A stretch of 64,000 bases of DNA from Lysobacteraceae bacterium (GCA_023657465.1 JAGTJX010000004.1:50053-114052), one strand, 5' to 3'; counted from the stretch's first letter, positions 7,790 to 16,747 are shown. Notes: a model not told the origin generated them from the letters alone. Numbers and translations: made by a program.

Positions 7790-8740
7790 TTAGTTTCTGA
7801 ATTTGCCTGAAAACGGTTTGAACCAGCAACGTGGACGATATCCCACTTCGAAGCCTTCTGCTGTTGTGCAAGAAGTCTTAGAAGCGATCACTTCTGCTTT
7901 TGCAGAGTCTTGTCCGCCACGAGAATCACGACCTGGAATTTCGTTCTCATTGAACTTCTTGGTGCAGAGTGCGCCTTGGAAGTAGGTATCTAAGCGACAC
8001 TGCGCTGCAGGGTGGCTTGGATCTGTGCGTGATACTTTTGATTGGTCTGGAGTATCAAACTCAGGAAGTTTTTCGCTATTGAGAGATGCAAGCAAGTCAG
8101 CAAGTGACTGACCAGCGTCTGCTTCACGGTAACAAAGTGCGCGTTCTTCAGGTTTGCTGTAAGTTGCGTCACATTCTTCCTTAGCAACTGGATCCACCAA
8201 TTTTCTGGATTTTAAGTTCTTCTCCTTGTTGCCACCCCAGCCTGCTTTTGCGCATGCGTGAGTTGCAAAATAGTCTGATTGGCCTTCTGAAGAAGCCCAT
8301 TCGCTATCATCATAGAATGGATAACCTGCCAAATGGTGGCCAAGCTCATGGCAAACTACGAGAGCGAAACCATCCGGTGTAACTTCGGGACGACGTGCCA
8401 AACCACCGAACATGTGAATTTCCCATGTTTTGCCATTTTGGTTAGCGTAAGCGTTAACTGTTCCGTCTTTCCAATTTTTAAATGCTACAAGATCACCGCC
8501 GTGAGCTTTCACGATCGGCTTGTAATACTCAACTATTTTGTCGATGATTTGGTTGAATTGAGTTTCGGTGACATTGCCGGCTTCAAGGTCATCTTGAAGA
8601 CTGAGTCTATTAGGTGGAAAACAAACTGTTTTACCGCCTTTTTTGAAATTTGGTTTTAATTTTTTGCTTTGTGCAAAACTGGTATTACTGACTGCGAAAA
8701 CTAATGCTAATGCTAAATAAATCGTACGATTGAAACTCAT
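7790..8740 (-). CDS. secreted zinc metalloprotease-like protein (HEXXH), paralogue B
   Basis: 316 residues with a signal peptide (MSFNRTIYLALALVFAVSNTSFAQ) and a strong GGAGGG ribosome-binding site. It carries CHELGHH and SSEGQSDYFA in the same positions as paralogue A, and the same Cys pattern through the C-terminal PRCWFKPF. A basic insert (SKKLKPNFKKGG) follows the signal peptide. With paralogue A it forms a duplicated pair, the copies now separated by the small secreted gene and a terminator. The family name is not certain; it resembles M48-like zincins only in the motif. Confidence 0.78.
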   Translation of the reverse strand: MSFNRTIYLALALVFAVSNTSFAQSKKLKPNFKKGGKTVCFPPNRLSLQDDLEAGNVTETQFNQIIDKIVEYYKPIVKAHGGDLVAFKNWKDGTVNAYANQNGKTWEIHMFGGLARRPEVTPDGFALVVCHELGHHLAGYPFYDDSEWASSEGQSDYFATHACAKAGWGGNKEKNLKSRKLVDPVAKEECDATYSKPEERALCYREADAGQSLADLLASLNSEKLPEFDTPDQSKVSRTDPSHPAAQCRLDTYFQGALCTKKFNENEIPGRDSRGGQDSAKAEVIASKTSCTTAEGFEVGYRPRCWFKPFSGKFRN

Positions 8741-8807
8741 ACTGAACCCCCTCCATTTGATTCGTTAAACTTCTAAAGCCTAATAAAAGTATTTGATAAA
8801 CTTACTT

Positions 8808-8834
8808 TTGACAAATTCTATTTTCGGCTATGAT
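8808..8834 (+). promoter_or_regulatory. candidate fadE promoter with very short leader
   Basis: TTGACA at 8808-8813 and TATGAT at 8829-8834 with a 15-bp spacer. The fadE ATG at 8841 lies only 6 nt after the -10 box, so the transcript may be leaderless; no Shine-Dalgarno is visible. Confidence 0.45.
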
Positions 8835-8840
8835 GACGCC

Positions 8841-11225
8841 ATGATGATCATACTCATTCTCTTCTTGGCATTGGGTTTTATTGGCGCACCACTCTATGTA
8901 TGGACGGCAGCAATAGCCGGTCTCTTCTACTACTTAGATGTAACTCAAACCTATTGGATTACATTCGGTGTAATCGTTGCAATATTCAATCTTCCACCAC
9001 TACGCACGATATTTTTCAGTACATTCGTTGCGTGGACATTCAAGAAGCTTCAACTCATGCCGAAGATTTCTCAAACAGAAAGCATCGCGCTTAAAGCAGG
9101 AGATGTTTGGATTGAGAAAGAGTTGTTTTCAGGTAAGCCAAACTTTAAAAGAATCTTAGATCAGAAATATCCAGAGCTCACTGTAGAAGAGCAGTCCTAT
9201 ATTGACGGACCTGTTGAACGCTTGTGTGCGATGATTAATGATTTTGAAATTTGGAGAACTCGCAAGATTCCTGATGAAGTGTTTAACTTCATGAAGAAAG
9301 AAAAAATCTTTGGGATGATCATACCAAAAGAATACGGCGGACTGGGATTCTCGGCACTCGCTCACAGCGAAGTGATTCTTAAGCTTTCATCGCGCTCGAT
9401 GCCCATCACTGTTACCGCAATGGTTCCTAATTCATTAGGCCCCGCAGAGCTGCTTGTTCATTACGGAACAGACGAACAAAAGAAAAAATTACTACCTAGA
9501 CTAGCAACGGGAGAAGAGATTCCTTGCTTCGCTCTCACTGAGCCAGGTGCGGGTTCTGATGCAGGATCCATTCAAGCTTCGGGACATGTGTTCAAAGACT
9601 CAAGTGGCCAAGTCATGTTGAGACTTAATTGGAACAAGCGCTGGATCACTCTTGCTGCTCAAAGTACGATTTTAGGTCTCGCGTTCCGTCTCTATGATCC
9701 AGAAAATTTATTAGGAAAAGGAAAAGATCCTGGCATCACTTGCGCTCTCATTCCTTCCCATACTCCAGGCATCACTGCAGATCGTAGACACGATCCAATG
9801 TACATTCCGTTTGTAAACTCTCCTACGCAAGGTCATGACGTCATCGTACCACTCGATGTAATCATCGGTGGACCTGACAGAGTAGGCGAAGGTTGGTCGA
9901 TGCTCATGGATTGTTTGGGTGCAGGTCGGGGAATCTCACTTCCCGCTCAAGCTGCAGGAGTCGTAAAGTACGCTACTCGCGTTTCATCAGCGCATTCAGT
10001 AGTACGTAAGCAATTCGGTATGTCGATTGGACAATTCGAAGGTGTGTCTGAGAAGTTAGGTAAGATGGGTGGATACTCCTATCTCGTTGAAGCAGCTCGT
10101 CTCTATACTGTAGGAGCACTCGACTCAAATACAAAGCCTCCGATCGTAACTGCGATTATGAAACACTATTCTACTGAGATCGGTAGAACCGCGATCAATT
10201 ACGCAATGGATGTTGTTGCGGGTGCTGCTGTTGTTGTAGGTCCAAGAAACTTACTTGCACATGCTTATATTGCTACTCCTGTATCGATCACAGTTGAAGG
10301 AGCGAACATTCTCACTCGTACTCTCATGATCTTCGGTCAGGGTGCACTCCGTGCTCACCCCTATGCGTTTGCTGAGATGGATTCTCTTGAGCGTGGAGAC
10401 ATGCGCGGCTTCGACCGTGCATTCACAGGTCACATGGGTCACATCATTAGAAATATGCTTCGTTGGTTGCTGCTTTCACTTTCTCGTGGATGGCTCACCA
10501 TTTCTCCACGCATGGGTGTGACAGCTCTCTATTATAGGAAGCTTGCATGGGCATCTGCTACTTACGCATTCTTGGTTGATTTCTTCATGATCAGTCTGGG
10601 TGCGAAATTGAAAGCAAAGGGCAAGATCACAGGACGCATGGCGGACATCATTGGATGGATGTATCTTGCGACCGCCACACTTCGTAGATTCGAAGCAGAA
10701 GGTCGCAAGAAGGAAGATGAACCATTCTTAAGATGGGCAATGGATCAATCCTTCTATGAGATTCAAGTAGCACTCGATGGACTTTTCGCTTCGGTTGAGA
10801 TTCCATTGATTGGGTTTATTTTCACAGGTCCCATTAGATGGTTACACGCTCTGAATCCAATCGGTCGTCCGACATCGGATGCGCTTGAGCTCAAAATCTC
10901 TCAGCTCATTCAGACTCCAGGAGCACAGCGTGATCGCATTACTGGACGTATCTTCATTCCTAAAAATAAGGATGAGTACTTCCGTAAGTTAGAAGACGCG
11001 TTCCAACTGAATTACACTTGCTTGGGTACAGAGAAGAAAGTTAAATCAGCAGTACGTTCTGGAAAGCTCAAGAAGAAACCGATGAAAGAGTTGCTTGCAG
11101 ATGCTCTCTCTAGTGGTGTGATCACGAAGCAAGAGTTTGATGATCTTGCACGCATAGAAGAGATCCGCAACGATGTGATTCAAGTTGACTCGTTCTCTCA
11201 AGAAGAATACGTAAAGCGTACTTAA
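8841..11225 (+). CDS. fadE: acyl-CoA dehydrogenase FadE (membrane-anchored)
   Basis: About 794 residues from ATG 8841; the TTG at 8793 in the ORF track would lie upstream of the promoter and is rejected. It has two or three N-terminal membrane segments, then the acyl-CoA dehydrogenase fold with the flavin motif FALTEPGAGSDA and the long C-terminal extension typical of the roughly 810-residue enterobacterial FadE. It performs the first step of fatty-acid beta-oxidation, acyl-CoA to trans-2-enoyl-CoA, at the inner membrane. The ABC-F gene starts 7 nt downstream. Conserved length and motifs make the call strong. Confidence 0.93.
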   Translation: MMIILILFLALGFIGAPLYVWTAAIAGLFYYLDVTQTYWITFGVIVAIFNLPPLRTIFFSTFVAWTFKKLQLMPKISQTESIALKAGDVWIEKELFSGKPNFKRILDQKYPELTVEEQSYIDGPVERLCAMINDFEIWRTRKIPDEVFNFMKKEKIFGMIIPKEYGGLGFSALAHSEVILKLSSRSMPITVTAMVPNSLGPAELLVHYGTDEQKKKLLPRLATGEEIPCFALTEPGAGSDAGSIQASGHVFKDSSGQVMLRLNWNKRWITLAAQSTILGLAFRLYDPENLLGKGKDPGITCALIPSHTPGITADRRHDPMYIPFVNSPTQGHDVIVPLDVIIGGPDRVGEGWSMLMDCLGAGRGISLPAQAAGVVKYATRVSSAHSVVRKQFGMSIGQFEGVSEKLGKMGGYSYLVEAARLYTVGALDSNTKPPIVTAIMKHYSTEIGRTAINYAMDVVAGAAVVVGPRNLLAHAYIATPVSITVEGANILTRTLMIFGQGALRAHPYAFAEMDSLERGDMRGFDRAFTGHMGHIIRNMLRWLLLSLSRGWLTISPRMGVTALYYRKLAWASATYAFLVDFFMISLGAKLKAKGKITGRMADIIGWMYLATATLRRFEAEGRKKEDEPFLRWAMDQSFYEIQVALDGLFASVEIPLIGFIFTGPIRWLHALNPIGRPTSDALELKISQLIQTPGAQRDRITGRIFIPKNKDEYFRKLEDAFQLNYTCLGTEKKVKSAVRSGKLKKKPMKELLADALSSGVITKQEFDDLARIEEIRNDVIQVDSFSQEEYVKRT

Positions 11226-11232
11226 GCTTTCT

Positions 11233-12873
11233 ATGATTCATCTCAACGGGATTTACAAACAATTCGGGGACACGATTCTCTACAAGGACTCTAGTTTCCA
11301 GATCAACCCTGGATACAAGATGGGGCTTGTGGGTCCTAACGGTGCTGGGAAGACCAGTATCTTCCGTCTTATTACAGGTGAAGAATCTCCTGATCGTGGC
11401 AATATCACGAAACCAGACAAGCTCAATGTCGCTTACTTCTCTCAAGATGTTGGTGAGATGTCAGGTCGCACTGTGCTTGAAGAGATCCTCTCAGGAGCTG
11501 AGAAAGTTGCAAAAGCTGCGAAGCGAATCAAAGAAATTGAAAAAGTTTTAGAATCGAGCGCAGATCATCCGATTGAAGATAATGAGATGGCAGTGATTTT
11601 GGAAGAGTACGGTGATCTACAATCCTTCTTCGAACAAAGCGGCGGATACGATCTCGAAGCCAGAGCTAAGGAGATCATCACGGGTCTAGGCATCATGCCT
11701 GAAGACCATCATCGACCCGTTGAGACTTTTAGCGGTGGGTGGAAGATGAGAATCGAACTCGCCAAGGTTCTACTCGTCATGCCTGATGTTTTACTCATGG
11801 ATGAACCGACCAACCACTTGGACTTAGAATCGATTCTCTGGTTAGAAAACTGGCTTGTGAATTTCAAAGGTTCACTCCTCATGACGTCACACGATCGTGA
11901 CTTCATGAATAGGATCGTCAATCGCATTGTCTCAATCGAGAATCAGAAAATCGTAGTCTACACTGGGAATTATGACTTCTATGAGAAAGAGCGCGATATC
12001 CGTAAAGATCAGCTCATGGCTTCTCACAAACGCCAGCAGGACATGCTCGCTAAGGAAGAAGAGTTTATCGCAAGATTTGCAGCACGTGCCTCACACGCAG
12101 CTCAGGTACAATCTCGAGTGAAGAAACTAGAGAAAATCGATCGCATTGAGATTCCACCCGATCAGCAGGTGATGAAATTTGATTTTCCAACACCACCCCG
12201 TTCTGGAGTCGATGTCATTAAGATGGAGAATCTAGGTAAGTACTGGGTTCATCCTGATGGCAGGAAGAAGCAAGTGTTTAGCGGGATCTCAGGATTTATC
12301 AGGAGATTAGATAAAGTCGCAATCGTGGGAGTCAATGGTGCTGGTAAATCTACATTTCTAAAAACCATCTGCGGATTCACAGATGCTACTGAAGGTAGAA
12401 CCACGATGGGTCCATCTGTAGAGATGGGATACTTCTCTCAGTACTCGCTCGATGTTTTGGATCCTGACAACACAGTTCTTGAAGAGATTCAGCAGCGTCT
12501 TCCTGATGCAACACTTGGCATGGCGAGAAGCTTGTTAGGCGCGTTCTTATTCGGTGGCGATACCGTGAATAAGAAGATCAAGGTTTTATCGGGGGGAGAG
12601 AAGTCCCGAGTGATCTTGGCTACTCTCATGGCTAAGCCACTGAACTTCCTTGTGCTCGATGAGCCGACTAACCACTTAGACATTCTCTCGCGTGAAGTGT
12701 TACTGGACGCGATCAAAAACTTCGAAGGCACAGTTGCAATCGTGAGCCACGATAGACACTTCTTAAGATCGATTGCTAATCGCGTGTTTGAGATCGATCA
12801 TGGTGAGATGCGTGTGTATGGAGGTACCTATGATGAGTATCTCCATAAGGTTGAAGAGAAGATTAAGCACTAG
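11233..12873 (+). CDS. ABC-F family ATPase (EttA/Uup-type translation factor)
   Basis: 546 residues with two ABC ATPase domains and no membrane segment. Domain 1 has GPNGAGKTS, the signature FSGGWKMR and LLMDEPTNHLDL. Domain 2 has GVNGAGKST, LSGGEKSR and LVLDEPTNHLDI. The charged linker between them (around residues 245-320) is the ABC-F P-site tRNA interaction motif region. ABC-F proteins act on the ribosome. Which subgroup (EttA, Uup, YbiT or YheS) is not certain. It is probably co-transcribed with fadE. Confidence 0.92.
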   Translation: MIHLNGIYKQFGDTILYKDSSFQINPGYKMGLVGPNGAGKTSIFRLITGEESPDRGNITKPDKLNVAYFSQDVGEMSGRTVLEEILSGAEKVAKAAKRIKEIEKVLESSADHPIEDNEMAVILEEYGDLQSFFEQSGGYDLEARAKEIITGLGIMPEDHHRPVETFSGGWKMRIELAKVLLVMPDVLLMDEPTNHLDLESILWLENWLVNFKGSLLMTSHDRDFMNRIVNRIVSIENQKIVVYTGNYDFYEKERDIRKDQLMASHKRQQDMLAKEEEFIARFAARASHAAQVQSRVKKLEKIDRIEIPPDQQVMKFDFPTPPRSGVDVIKMENLGKYWVHPDGRKKQVFSGISGFIRRLDKVAIVGVNGAGKSTFLKTICGFTDATEGRTTMGPSVEMGYFSQYSLDVLDPDNTVLEEIQQRLPDATLGMARSLLGAFLFGGDTVNKKIKVLSGGEKSRVILATLMAKPLNFLVLDEPTNHLDILSREVLLDAIKNFEGTVAIVSHDRHFLRSIANRVFEIDHGEMRVYGGTYDEYLHKVEEKIKH

Positions 12874-12979
12874 TTTCTACAGTCTAAAAATCAAACATTA
12901 AGTCTGATATTCGTACAAAATCCTCGCCTACTTGGTTAAATTGAGAATGGTCTGGCATAGCCGTGCACACGTAGGGTGC

Positions 12980-13216
12980 ATGAATAGAAAAATCCCTCAG
13001 AATCAAAGTATAATTTTTAGATTAGAAATTCTTTTAGAATTGGATCTATTGGATCCAGTTGTAGAAGCCAAGGCTCGAACAATTTTAGCAGAGCTGAGCG
13101 AGTTAGGTATTTACCGCATTGATCATCAAGACGACGGCTGTATAGCGTGTTTAGACTTATACTTTGGCGTTGCTTTAAACGAGCTGAAGAAGAGAGTTCG
13201 TTCCACATGGTTATGA
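12980..13216 (+). CDS. small hypothetical protein
   Basis: The open frame starts at 12932, but the ATG at 12980 (MNRKIPQNQSIIFRLEILLELD) follows an AGGGTG stretch and looks better. It gives 78 residues: a Leu/Glu-rich helical region and then DDGCIACLDLYFG, with two Cys in a CIAC motif. I recognise no family. It ends just before the TA operator palindrome and may be an independent small gene. Confidence 0.4.
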   Translation: MNRKIPQNQSIIFRLEILLELDLLDPVVEAKARTILAELSELGIYRIDHQDDGCIACLDLYFGVALNELKKRVRSTWL

Positions 13217-13221
13217 AAATA

Positions 13222-13249
13222 ATTTACTTGTATAATAATACAAGTAAAT
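13222..13249 (+). promoter_or_regulatory. perfect 12-bp palindrome over a consensus -10 box: operator of the TA module
   Basis: ATTTACTTGTAT, a 4-nt spacer, and ATACAAGTAAAT form a perfect inverted repeat. A consensus TATAAT (13231-13236) sits at its centre, with a weak TGGTTA -35 at 13208. The toxin start lies 22 nt downstream. This is the arrangement expected for an autorepressed toxin-antitoxin promoter. Confidence 0.75.
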
Positions 13250-13271
13250 GCAATAATAGCTGGAGTATCGC

Positions 13272-13601
13272 TTGAAGGCGGTTTTGGTTAACCGCAAGTA
13301 GTCTAACGTCTTAAATAGGTCGGGGAAACTCATTGTTATTGAGATCGATCTTTTTAAGATTAGAGGAAGAGAAGCAGATCATTATCCTGAAGGCTATCGA
13401 CTGGGATGGATTGCTTTTGATCCCGAGGAGCCAGGTCGAAGAATCTTGTTTGACTCTCCTCCTCCTAAAGGTCTTCATTTTCACGTTGACGATGATGTAG
13501 TTGGAGAGCCAATTGTTTGGGAGTCTTTCGAAAAAACGAGAGAAACTTTTTTTCAAATGGTCTGTAATCATTTTGATGTTAATAGAGAGGAACTGCTATG
13601 A
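13272..13601 (+). pseudogene. DUF6516-like toxin with an in-frame TAG at codon 10
   Basis: The ORF track misses this gene because of a TAG at 13299-13301. Read through, the frame runs 110 codons from TTG 13272 (a GGAG RBS 6 nt upstream) and overlaps the next gene by ATGA. It begins MKAVLVNRK, then the stop, then SNVLNRSGKLIVIEIDLFKI. The rest has features I associate with DUF6516-type toxins: YRLGWIAFD, RRILFDSPPPKGLHFH and a C-terminal FEKTRETFFQMV. The partner encoded downstream fits an HTH antitoxin. The nonsense codon probably inactivates the toxin, unless the stop is suppressed or translation restarts inside. Family assignment is moderate. Confidence 0.65.
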
Positions 13602-13987
13602 AGACCTTTACTTTTCAATATGATCCGCATCCGCTAAAATCAGCCTTTGCGAGTATTGAGCGATCCATGAAGACAGGTCATGTCGATATCCAAAAAGACT
13701 CCATCACCTGTAAAAGTACTGAGGACATGATGACGCTCATGACAAAAAGTCGGATGAAAGTTTTTTCTGCAACTTTAGAAAAATCTCCCGAATCGTTAAC
13801 AGAACTTGCAGATTCAATTGAGAAAGACCTTGGAAATACTCTCAAAGATGCCAAGGTTTTAGAGTCAATAGGTCTCATTGAACTAAAAAGACTACCTGGT
13901 AAACAAGGTGAAAAATTAAAGCCCATCGCACTATATCAACGTATTGTTTTTGAATGTGAGCCTAGGAAAGTAAAGAAAGTCGGATAG
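13598..13987 (+). CDS. HTH-type antitoxin/transcriptional regulator paired with the DUF6516-like toxin
   Basis: 129 residues, overlapping the toxin frame by ATGA. The middle (LTELADSIEKDLGNTLKDAKVLESIGLIEL) reads as a winged helix-turn-helix, similar to MarR/HVO_A0114-like antitoxins that accompany DUF6516 genes. The C-terminus is basic (RKVKKVG). It probably binds the 13222-13249 palindrome and represses the module. It is intact although its toxin is broken. It abuts the convergent pseudouridine synthase gene with a 1-nt gap. Confidence 0.68.
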   Translation: MKTFTFQYDPHPLKSAFASIERSMKTGHVDIQKDSITCKSTEDMMTLMTKSRMKVFSATLEKSPESLTELADSIEKDLGNTLKDAKVLESIGLIELKRLPGKQGEKLKPIALYQRIVFECEPRKVKKVG

Positions 13988-13988
13988 T

Positions 13989-14714
13989 TTATTCAGAGAG
14001 CTTGATCTGAGCATCTGGGAAGAACACTAATACTTCATCTCTAGTTAATTCTTTGTATTCACTTGTTTTCAAATCTTTCAGCTCTGCAGCTCCGTAAGAA
14101 ATTCGCTTGAGTGCTGTGACTTCGCAACCCACAGAGAGCATGAGGTTTCGGACCTCGCGGTTTTTCCCGCCTGTGAGTGTGATCTCTAGATGAGACTCTT
14201 TGCTGCTGATTTTTCTGGGTTCAACTCGATGAGCTTGAGCGCGGAGTTTTTTTAGTTTTTCTTCAGTCACTTCCCCACGAGCAGTTACAGAATATACGCG
14301 AGGCACTTCATTCTTGGGATCAGTGAGCCAGTCAGATAGACGAGTGTCATTCGTAAGGATGATGAGTCCTGTAGTGGTGTAATCCAGACGGCCTACAGAG
14401 TGAAGATGGGGCTTGTCATGAGTGATGAGTGAGAAAATCGTCTTACGACCCTTCTCATCAGAGCGAGAGGTGATGGTGTTCTTAGGTTTATTGAGAATGT
14501 AGCAAACGAACGATTGCTCGGTGGCTCGTTCGCCATCGATGGTGATCTTCGTCTTCTCTGGATTCACACCTTGTCTGGGGTTTTTGCAGACCTTGCCTGA
14601 GACGTGAACGCGACCTTCTAGAATCCATTTGTGTCCCACGGTACGAGAAGCAAGTCCTAGTTTGGAAAGTGCTCGTTCTAAACTCACTTGTCCTGGGGGG
14701 TATTTTTTGATCAT
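13989..14714 (-). CDS. RsuA/RluB-family pseudouridine synthase
   Basis: 241 residues. An N-terminal S4 RNA-binding domain (LERALSKLGLASRTVGHKWILEGRVHV) precedes the catalytic domain with GRLDYTTTGLIILTND, whose Asp is the nucleophile of this family, and GKNREVRNLM near the C-terminus. It makes pseudouridine in rRNA; 23S (RluB/E/F-like) or 16S (RsuA-like) cannot be decided here. The PAP2 gene lies 2 nt upstream, so the three minus-strand genes 15624-13989 look like one transcript. Confidence 0.88.
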   Translation of the reverse strand: MIKKYPPGQVSLERALSKLGLASRTVGHKWILEGRVHVSGKVCKNPRQGVNPEKTKITIDGERATEQSFVCYILNKPKNTITSRSDEKGRKTIFSLITHDKPHLHSVGRLDYTTTGLIILTNDTRLSDWLTDPKNEVPRVYSVTARGEVTEEKLKKLRAQAHRVEPRKISSKESHLEITLTGGKNREVRNLMLSVGCEVTALKRISYGAAELKDLKTSEYKELTRDEVLVFFPDAQIKLSE

Positions 14715-14716
14715 GA

Positions 14717-15268
14717 TTACATAAACAGAATGTTAATAGGAATGATGAATATTCCGCAGATCATTCCAAGCACTGCTCCTCCGAGAAGATCACTGGGAAA
14801 ATGAACTCCTAAGTAAACTCTAGAGAAGCTCACCAATAGAGCCCAATATCCAATTGCAGGAGTGTAACTATGCAGAGACATCCACAATGCTACATAGAGA
14901 GCGACTGCAGAACTGGTGTGTGACGAGGGGAATGACTGACACTTTGGGGCTTTGATCTCCGCTAGGAATCCAGGAATTGTTTCTTCGGGTCTGGGTCGAT
15001 TAACTTTTTTCTTTATTAGGCTACCAATCCACCAAGCGATGAGTGCACAAACCATCGATCTTAAGACCGTCGTCTGTGAAGTGAGAACATCGATTTTTAG
15101 AATCTCAAGAACGAAAAGAATGATGGCAACACCAATCCAAACAGTGCCAGAGCCCGAGTGTGTGACGATCATGAGGATTTTAGTGAGGAGTGGGTGTCTG
15201 TGATTTCTAATTTTCAGAATAATTTTTTTGTCGAGATCGGTGATGAGCTTGATCAAGCTAGTTAACAT
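14717..15268 (-). CDS. PAP2-family membrane phosphatase
   Basis: 183 residues with about five membrane segments. The three PAP2 motifs are present: KKKVNRPRPEE, PSSHTSS and SRVYLGVHFPSDLLGG, including the catalytic His residues. Likely substrates are lipid phosphates such as undecaprenyl pyrophosphate or phosphatidic acid; sequence alone does not choose. Its start overlaps the end of the DUF1304 gene by 7 nt. Confidence 0.9.
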   Translation of the reverse strand: MLTSLIKLITDLDKKIILKIRNHRHPLLTKILMIVTHSGSGTVWIGVAIILFVLEILKIDVLTSQTTVLRSMVCALIAWWIGSLIKKKVNRPRPEETIPGFLAEIKAPKCQSFPSSHTSSAVALYVALWMSLHSYTPAIGYWALLVSFSRVYLGVHFPSDLLGGAVLGMICGIFIIPINILFM

Positions 15269-15624
15269 AAGACTATAATGACTAATGCAAGGATTGCGGG
15301 CAAGGACTGAATGAAAAAAATCCTCTTACTCACGGTACCTGCTCCAAACACTCCAGCAATGGCAACGCAGGATAAGAAGAAAACTTTAAAACTATGTGCT
15401 GTGTCGGGATTGGTTACAAAGAGAGAGTAGAGGAGTCCCGCGGCTAAGAATCCGTTATAGAGTCCTTGGTTTGCCGCAAGTGGAGCAGTCATTTTAGCTT
15501 TCTCAGGTGACATACGAAAGGTTTTGAGTCCGATAGGTTTTTTCCACATAAACATCTCTAGATAGAGGAAATAAATATGAAGGATTCCAACTAGAGCTAC
15601 GAGTACTGTCGAAAGAGTATCCAT
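15262..15624 (-). CDS. DUF1304 family membrane protein
   Basis: About 120 residues with four hydrophobic segments. The stretch HIYFLYLEMFMW followed by NQGLYNGFLAAGL is the DUF1304 pattern (conserved E and NQGxYNxFL). The start is ATG 15624 or GTG 15639; I prefer ATG, with AGGTG 12 nt upstream. DUF1304 proteins are uncharacterised integral membrane proteins. It is divergent from the DUF983 gene with a gap of less than 20 nt. Confidence 0.82.
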   Translation of the reverse strand: MDTLSTVLVALVGILHIYFLYLEMFMWKKPIGLKTFRMSPEKAKMTAPLAANQGLYNGFLAAGLLYSLFVTNPDTAHSFKVFFLSCVAIAGVFGAGTVSKRIFFIQSLPAILALVIIVLC

Positions 15625-15641
15625 GGTGGTAGTGTACACCT

Positions 15642-15989
15642 ATGAGTATTTTGATTCCAAAAAACTTATGTCCTCAGTGCCATCAGACACGAGTGTTTGA
15701 GGGTTACTACAAGATGAAGAAAAATTGTACGGCCTGTGGACTGATCTATGAGAGAGAGCAGGGCTATAATATTGGTGGAGTCATTATTCACTACTTGCTT
15801 GCTGCACCCTTAGGGCTCCTCACAATAGTTAGTCTTATTTTTGCTTTAGAAATGAGCTTTCCTTATGCGCTTGGAATATGTGTAGTTCAGATTGCTGTGA
15901 CTCATCCTTTTTTCTATAAGTATTCGGCATTGGTGTGGATGAATATTCACCAGGCTATTATTAATAACGGTTACGAAGGTAAGCGCTAA
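15642..15989 (+). CDS. DUF983 family protein (zinc ribbon plus two membrane helices)
   Basis: 115 residues. The N-terminus holds CPQCHQ and CTACGL, a four-Cys zinc ribbon, followed by GYNIGG and two hydrophobic helices (residues 47-92). This is the DUF983 layout. The family is uncharacterised, with members often near respiratory-chain assembly genes; nothing here shows that role. An ordinary gap of 116 nt separates it from lexA. Confidence 0.82.
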   Translation: MSILIPKNLCPQCHQTRVFEGYYKMKKNCTACGLIYEREQGYNIGGVIIHYLLAAPLGLLTIVSLIFALEMSFPYALGICVVQIAVTHPFFYKYSALVWMNIHQAIINNGYEGKR

Positions 15990-16067
15990 TTTACTAAAGA
16001 TTTACCTTCTGAATGCTTTTTGGAAATGGTGTGGAAACAGGCCTTTTTTGAGTCAAAAAAATACTTC

Positions 16068-16097
16068 TTGCGATGTTCGGTTTTTGTTCGGTATAGT
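16068..16097 (+). promoter_or_regulatory. lexA promoter with SOS-box-like operator GTTC-N7-GTTC
   Basis: A -35-like TTGCGA (16068-16073) and -10-like TATAGT (16092-16097) are 18 bp apart. The spacer holds the direct repeat GTTC (16075-16078), 7 nt, GTTC (16086-16089). This is exactly the LexA-box form known from Alphaproteobacteria. A repressor bound here would block RNA polymerase, so lexA autoregulation is likely. The ATG lies 8 nt past the -10 box. Confidence 0.65.
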
Positions 16098-16105
16098 CTA
16101 AGTAT

Positions 16106-16747
16106 ATGAGTTTCCTCCAACAACCCACACCACGGCAGAAGGCGATATTAGACTTCATCAAGGAGTTTCAGCGTGAGCAAGGATTCCCGCCTTCTCGCCG
16201 TGAAATTGCAACCGGCGTAGGACTGAGTTCCGTAGCTACCGTGCAAGAGCATGTCGAGGCTTTGGAGAAGAAGGGTTTACTGAAGTTAAGAAGCGAGATG
16301 AACCGTGGAATTGAAGCGATGCCAGATCCCGAACACGAAAAAAACGATAGAGGAGAGGCTAGAGCTCTTCCGCTCGTGGGTCAAGTCGCAGCCGGCATTC
16401 CCATTGAAGCGATCAACGCACAAGAGTTAGTCGATGTACCTAACTTCATGCTGAAGAAGGGTGGAGGGGAATACTTCGTTCTGAAGGTGAAGGGCTGGTC
16501 GATGATTGAAGATGGGATCTTCGATCAAGATTACGTGGTCATTAAGAAGCAGTCGACCGCTCAGAACGGAGACACTGTGGTGGCTCTCATTAATAACGAA
16601 GCAACGATCAAGCGTTATCAGAAGAAGCAGGGAGTTGTGGAGCTTCATCCCGCTAATCCCGAGTTCAAGACAATTGTAGTGAATGGGGAACAGGAATTCA
16701 AAATCGAAGGCGTACTCGCCGGAATCATGAGGAGATACGGAAAATGA
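16106..16747 (+). CDS. lexA: LexA SOS repressor
   Basis: 213 residues. The N-terminal winged helix (TPRQKAILDFIKEFQREQGFPPSRREIA... VQEHVEALEKKGLL) is followed by the S24 autoprotease domain. The cleavage bond is A96-G97 (QVAAGIP), the catalytic Ser is S132 (GWSMIEDG) and the Lys is K169 (EATIKRY). All parts for RecA-stimulated self-cleavage are present. It overlaps the ImuA-like gene by ATGA, so both respond to the same promoter. Confidence 0.96.
   Translation: MSFLQQPTPRQKAILDFIKEFQREQGFPPSRREIATGVGLSSVATVQEHVEALEKKGLLKLRSEMNRGIEAMPDPEHEKNDRGEARALPLVGQVAAGIPIEAINAQELVDVPNFMLKKGGGEYFVLKVKGWSMIEDGIFDQDYVVIKKQSTAQNGDTVVALINNEATIKRYQKKQGVVELHPANPEFKTIVVNGEQEFKIEGVLAGIMRRYGK

Noticed and set aside
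8793-8840. TTG start for fadE at 8793
   Set aside because: It would lie upstream of the best promoter; the natural membrane-anchor N-terminus begins at ATG 8841.
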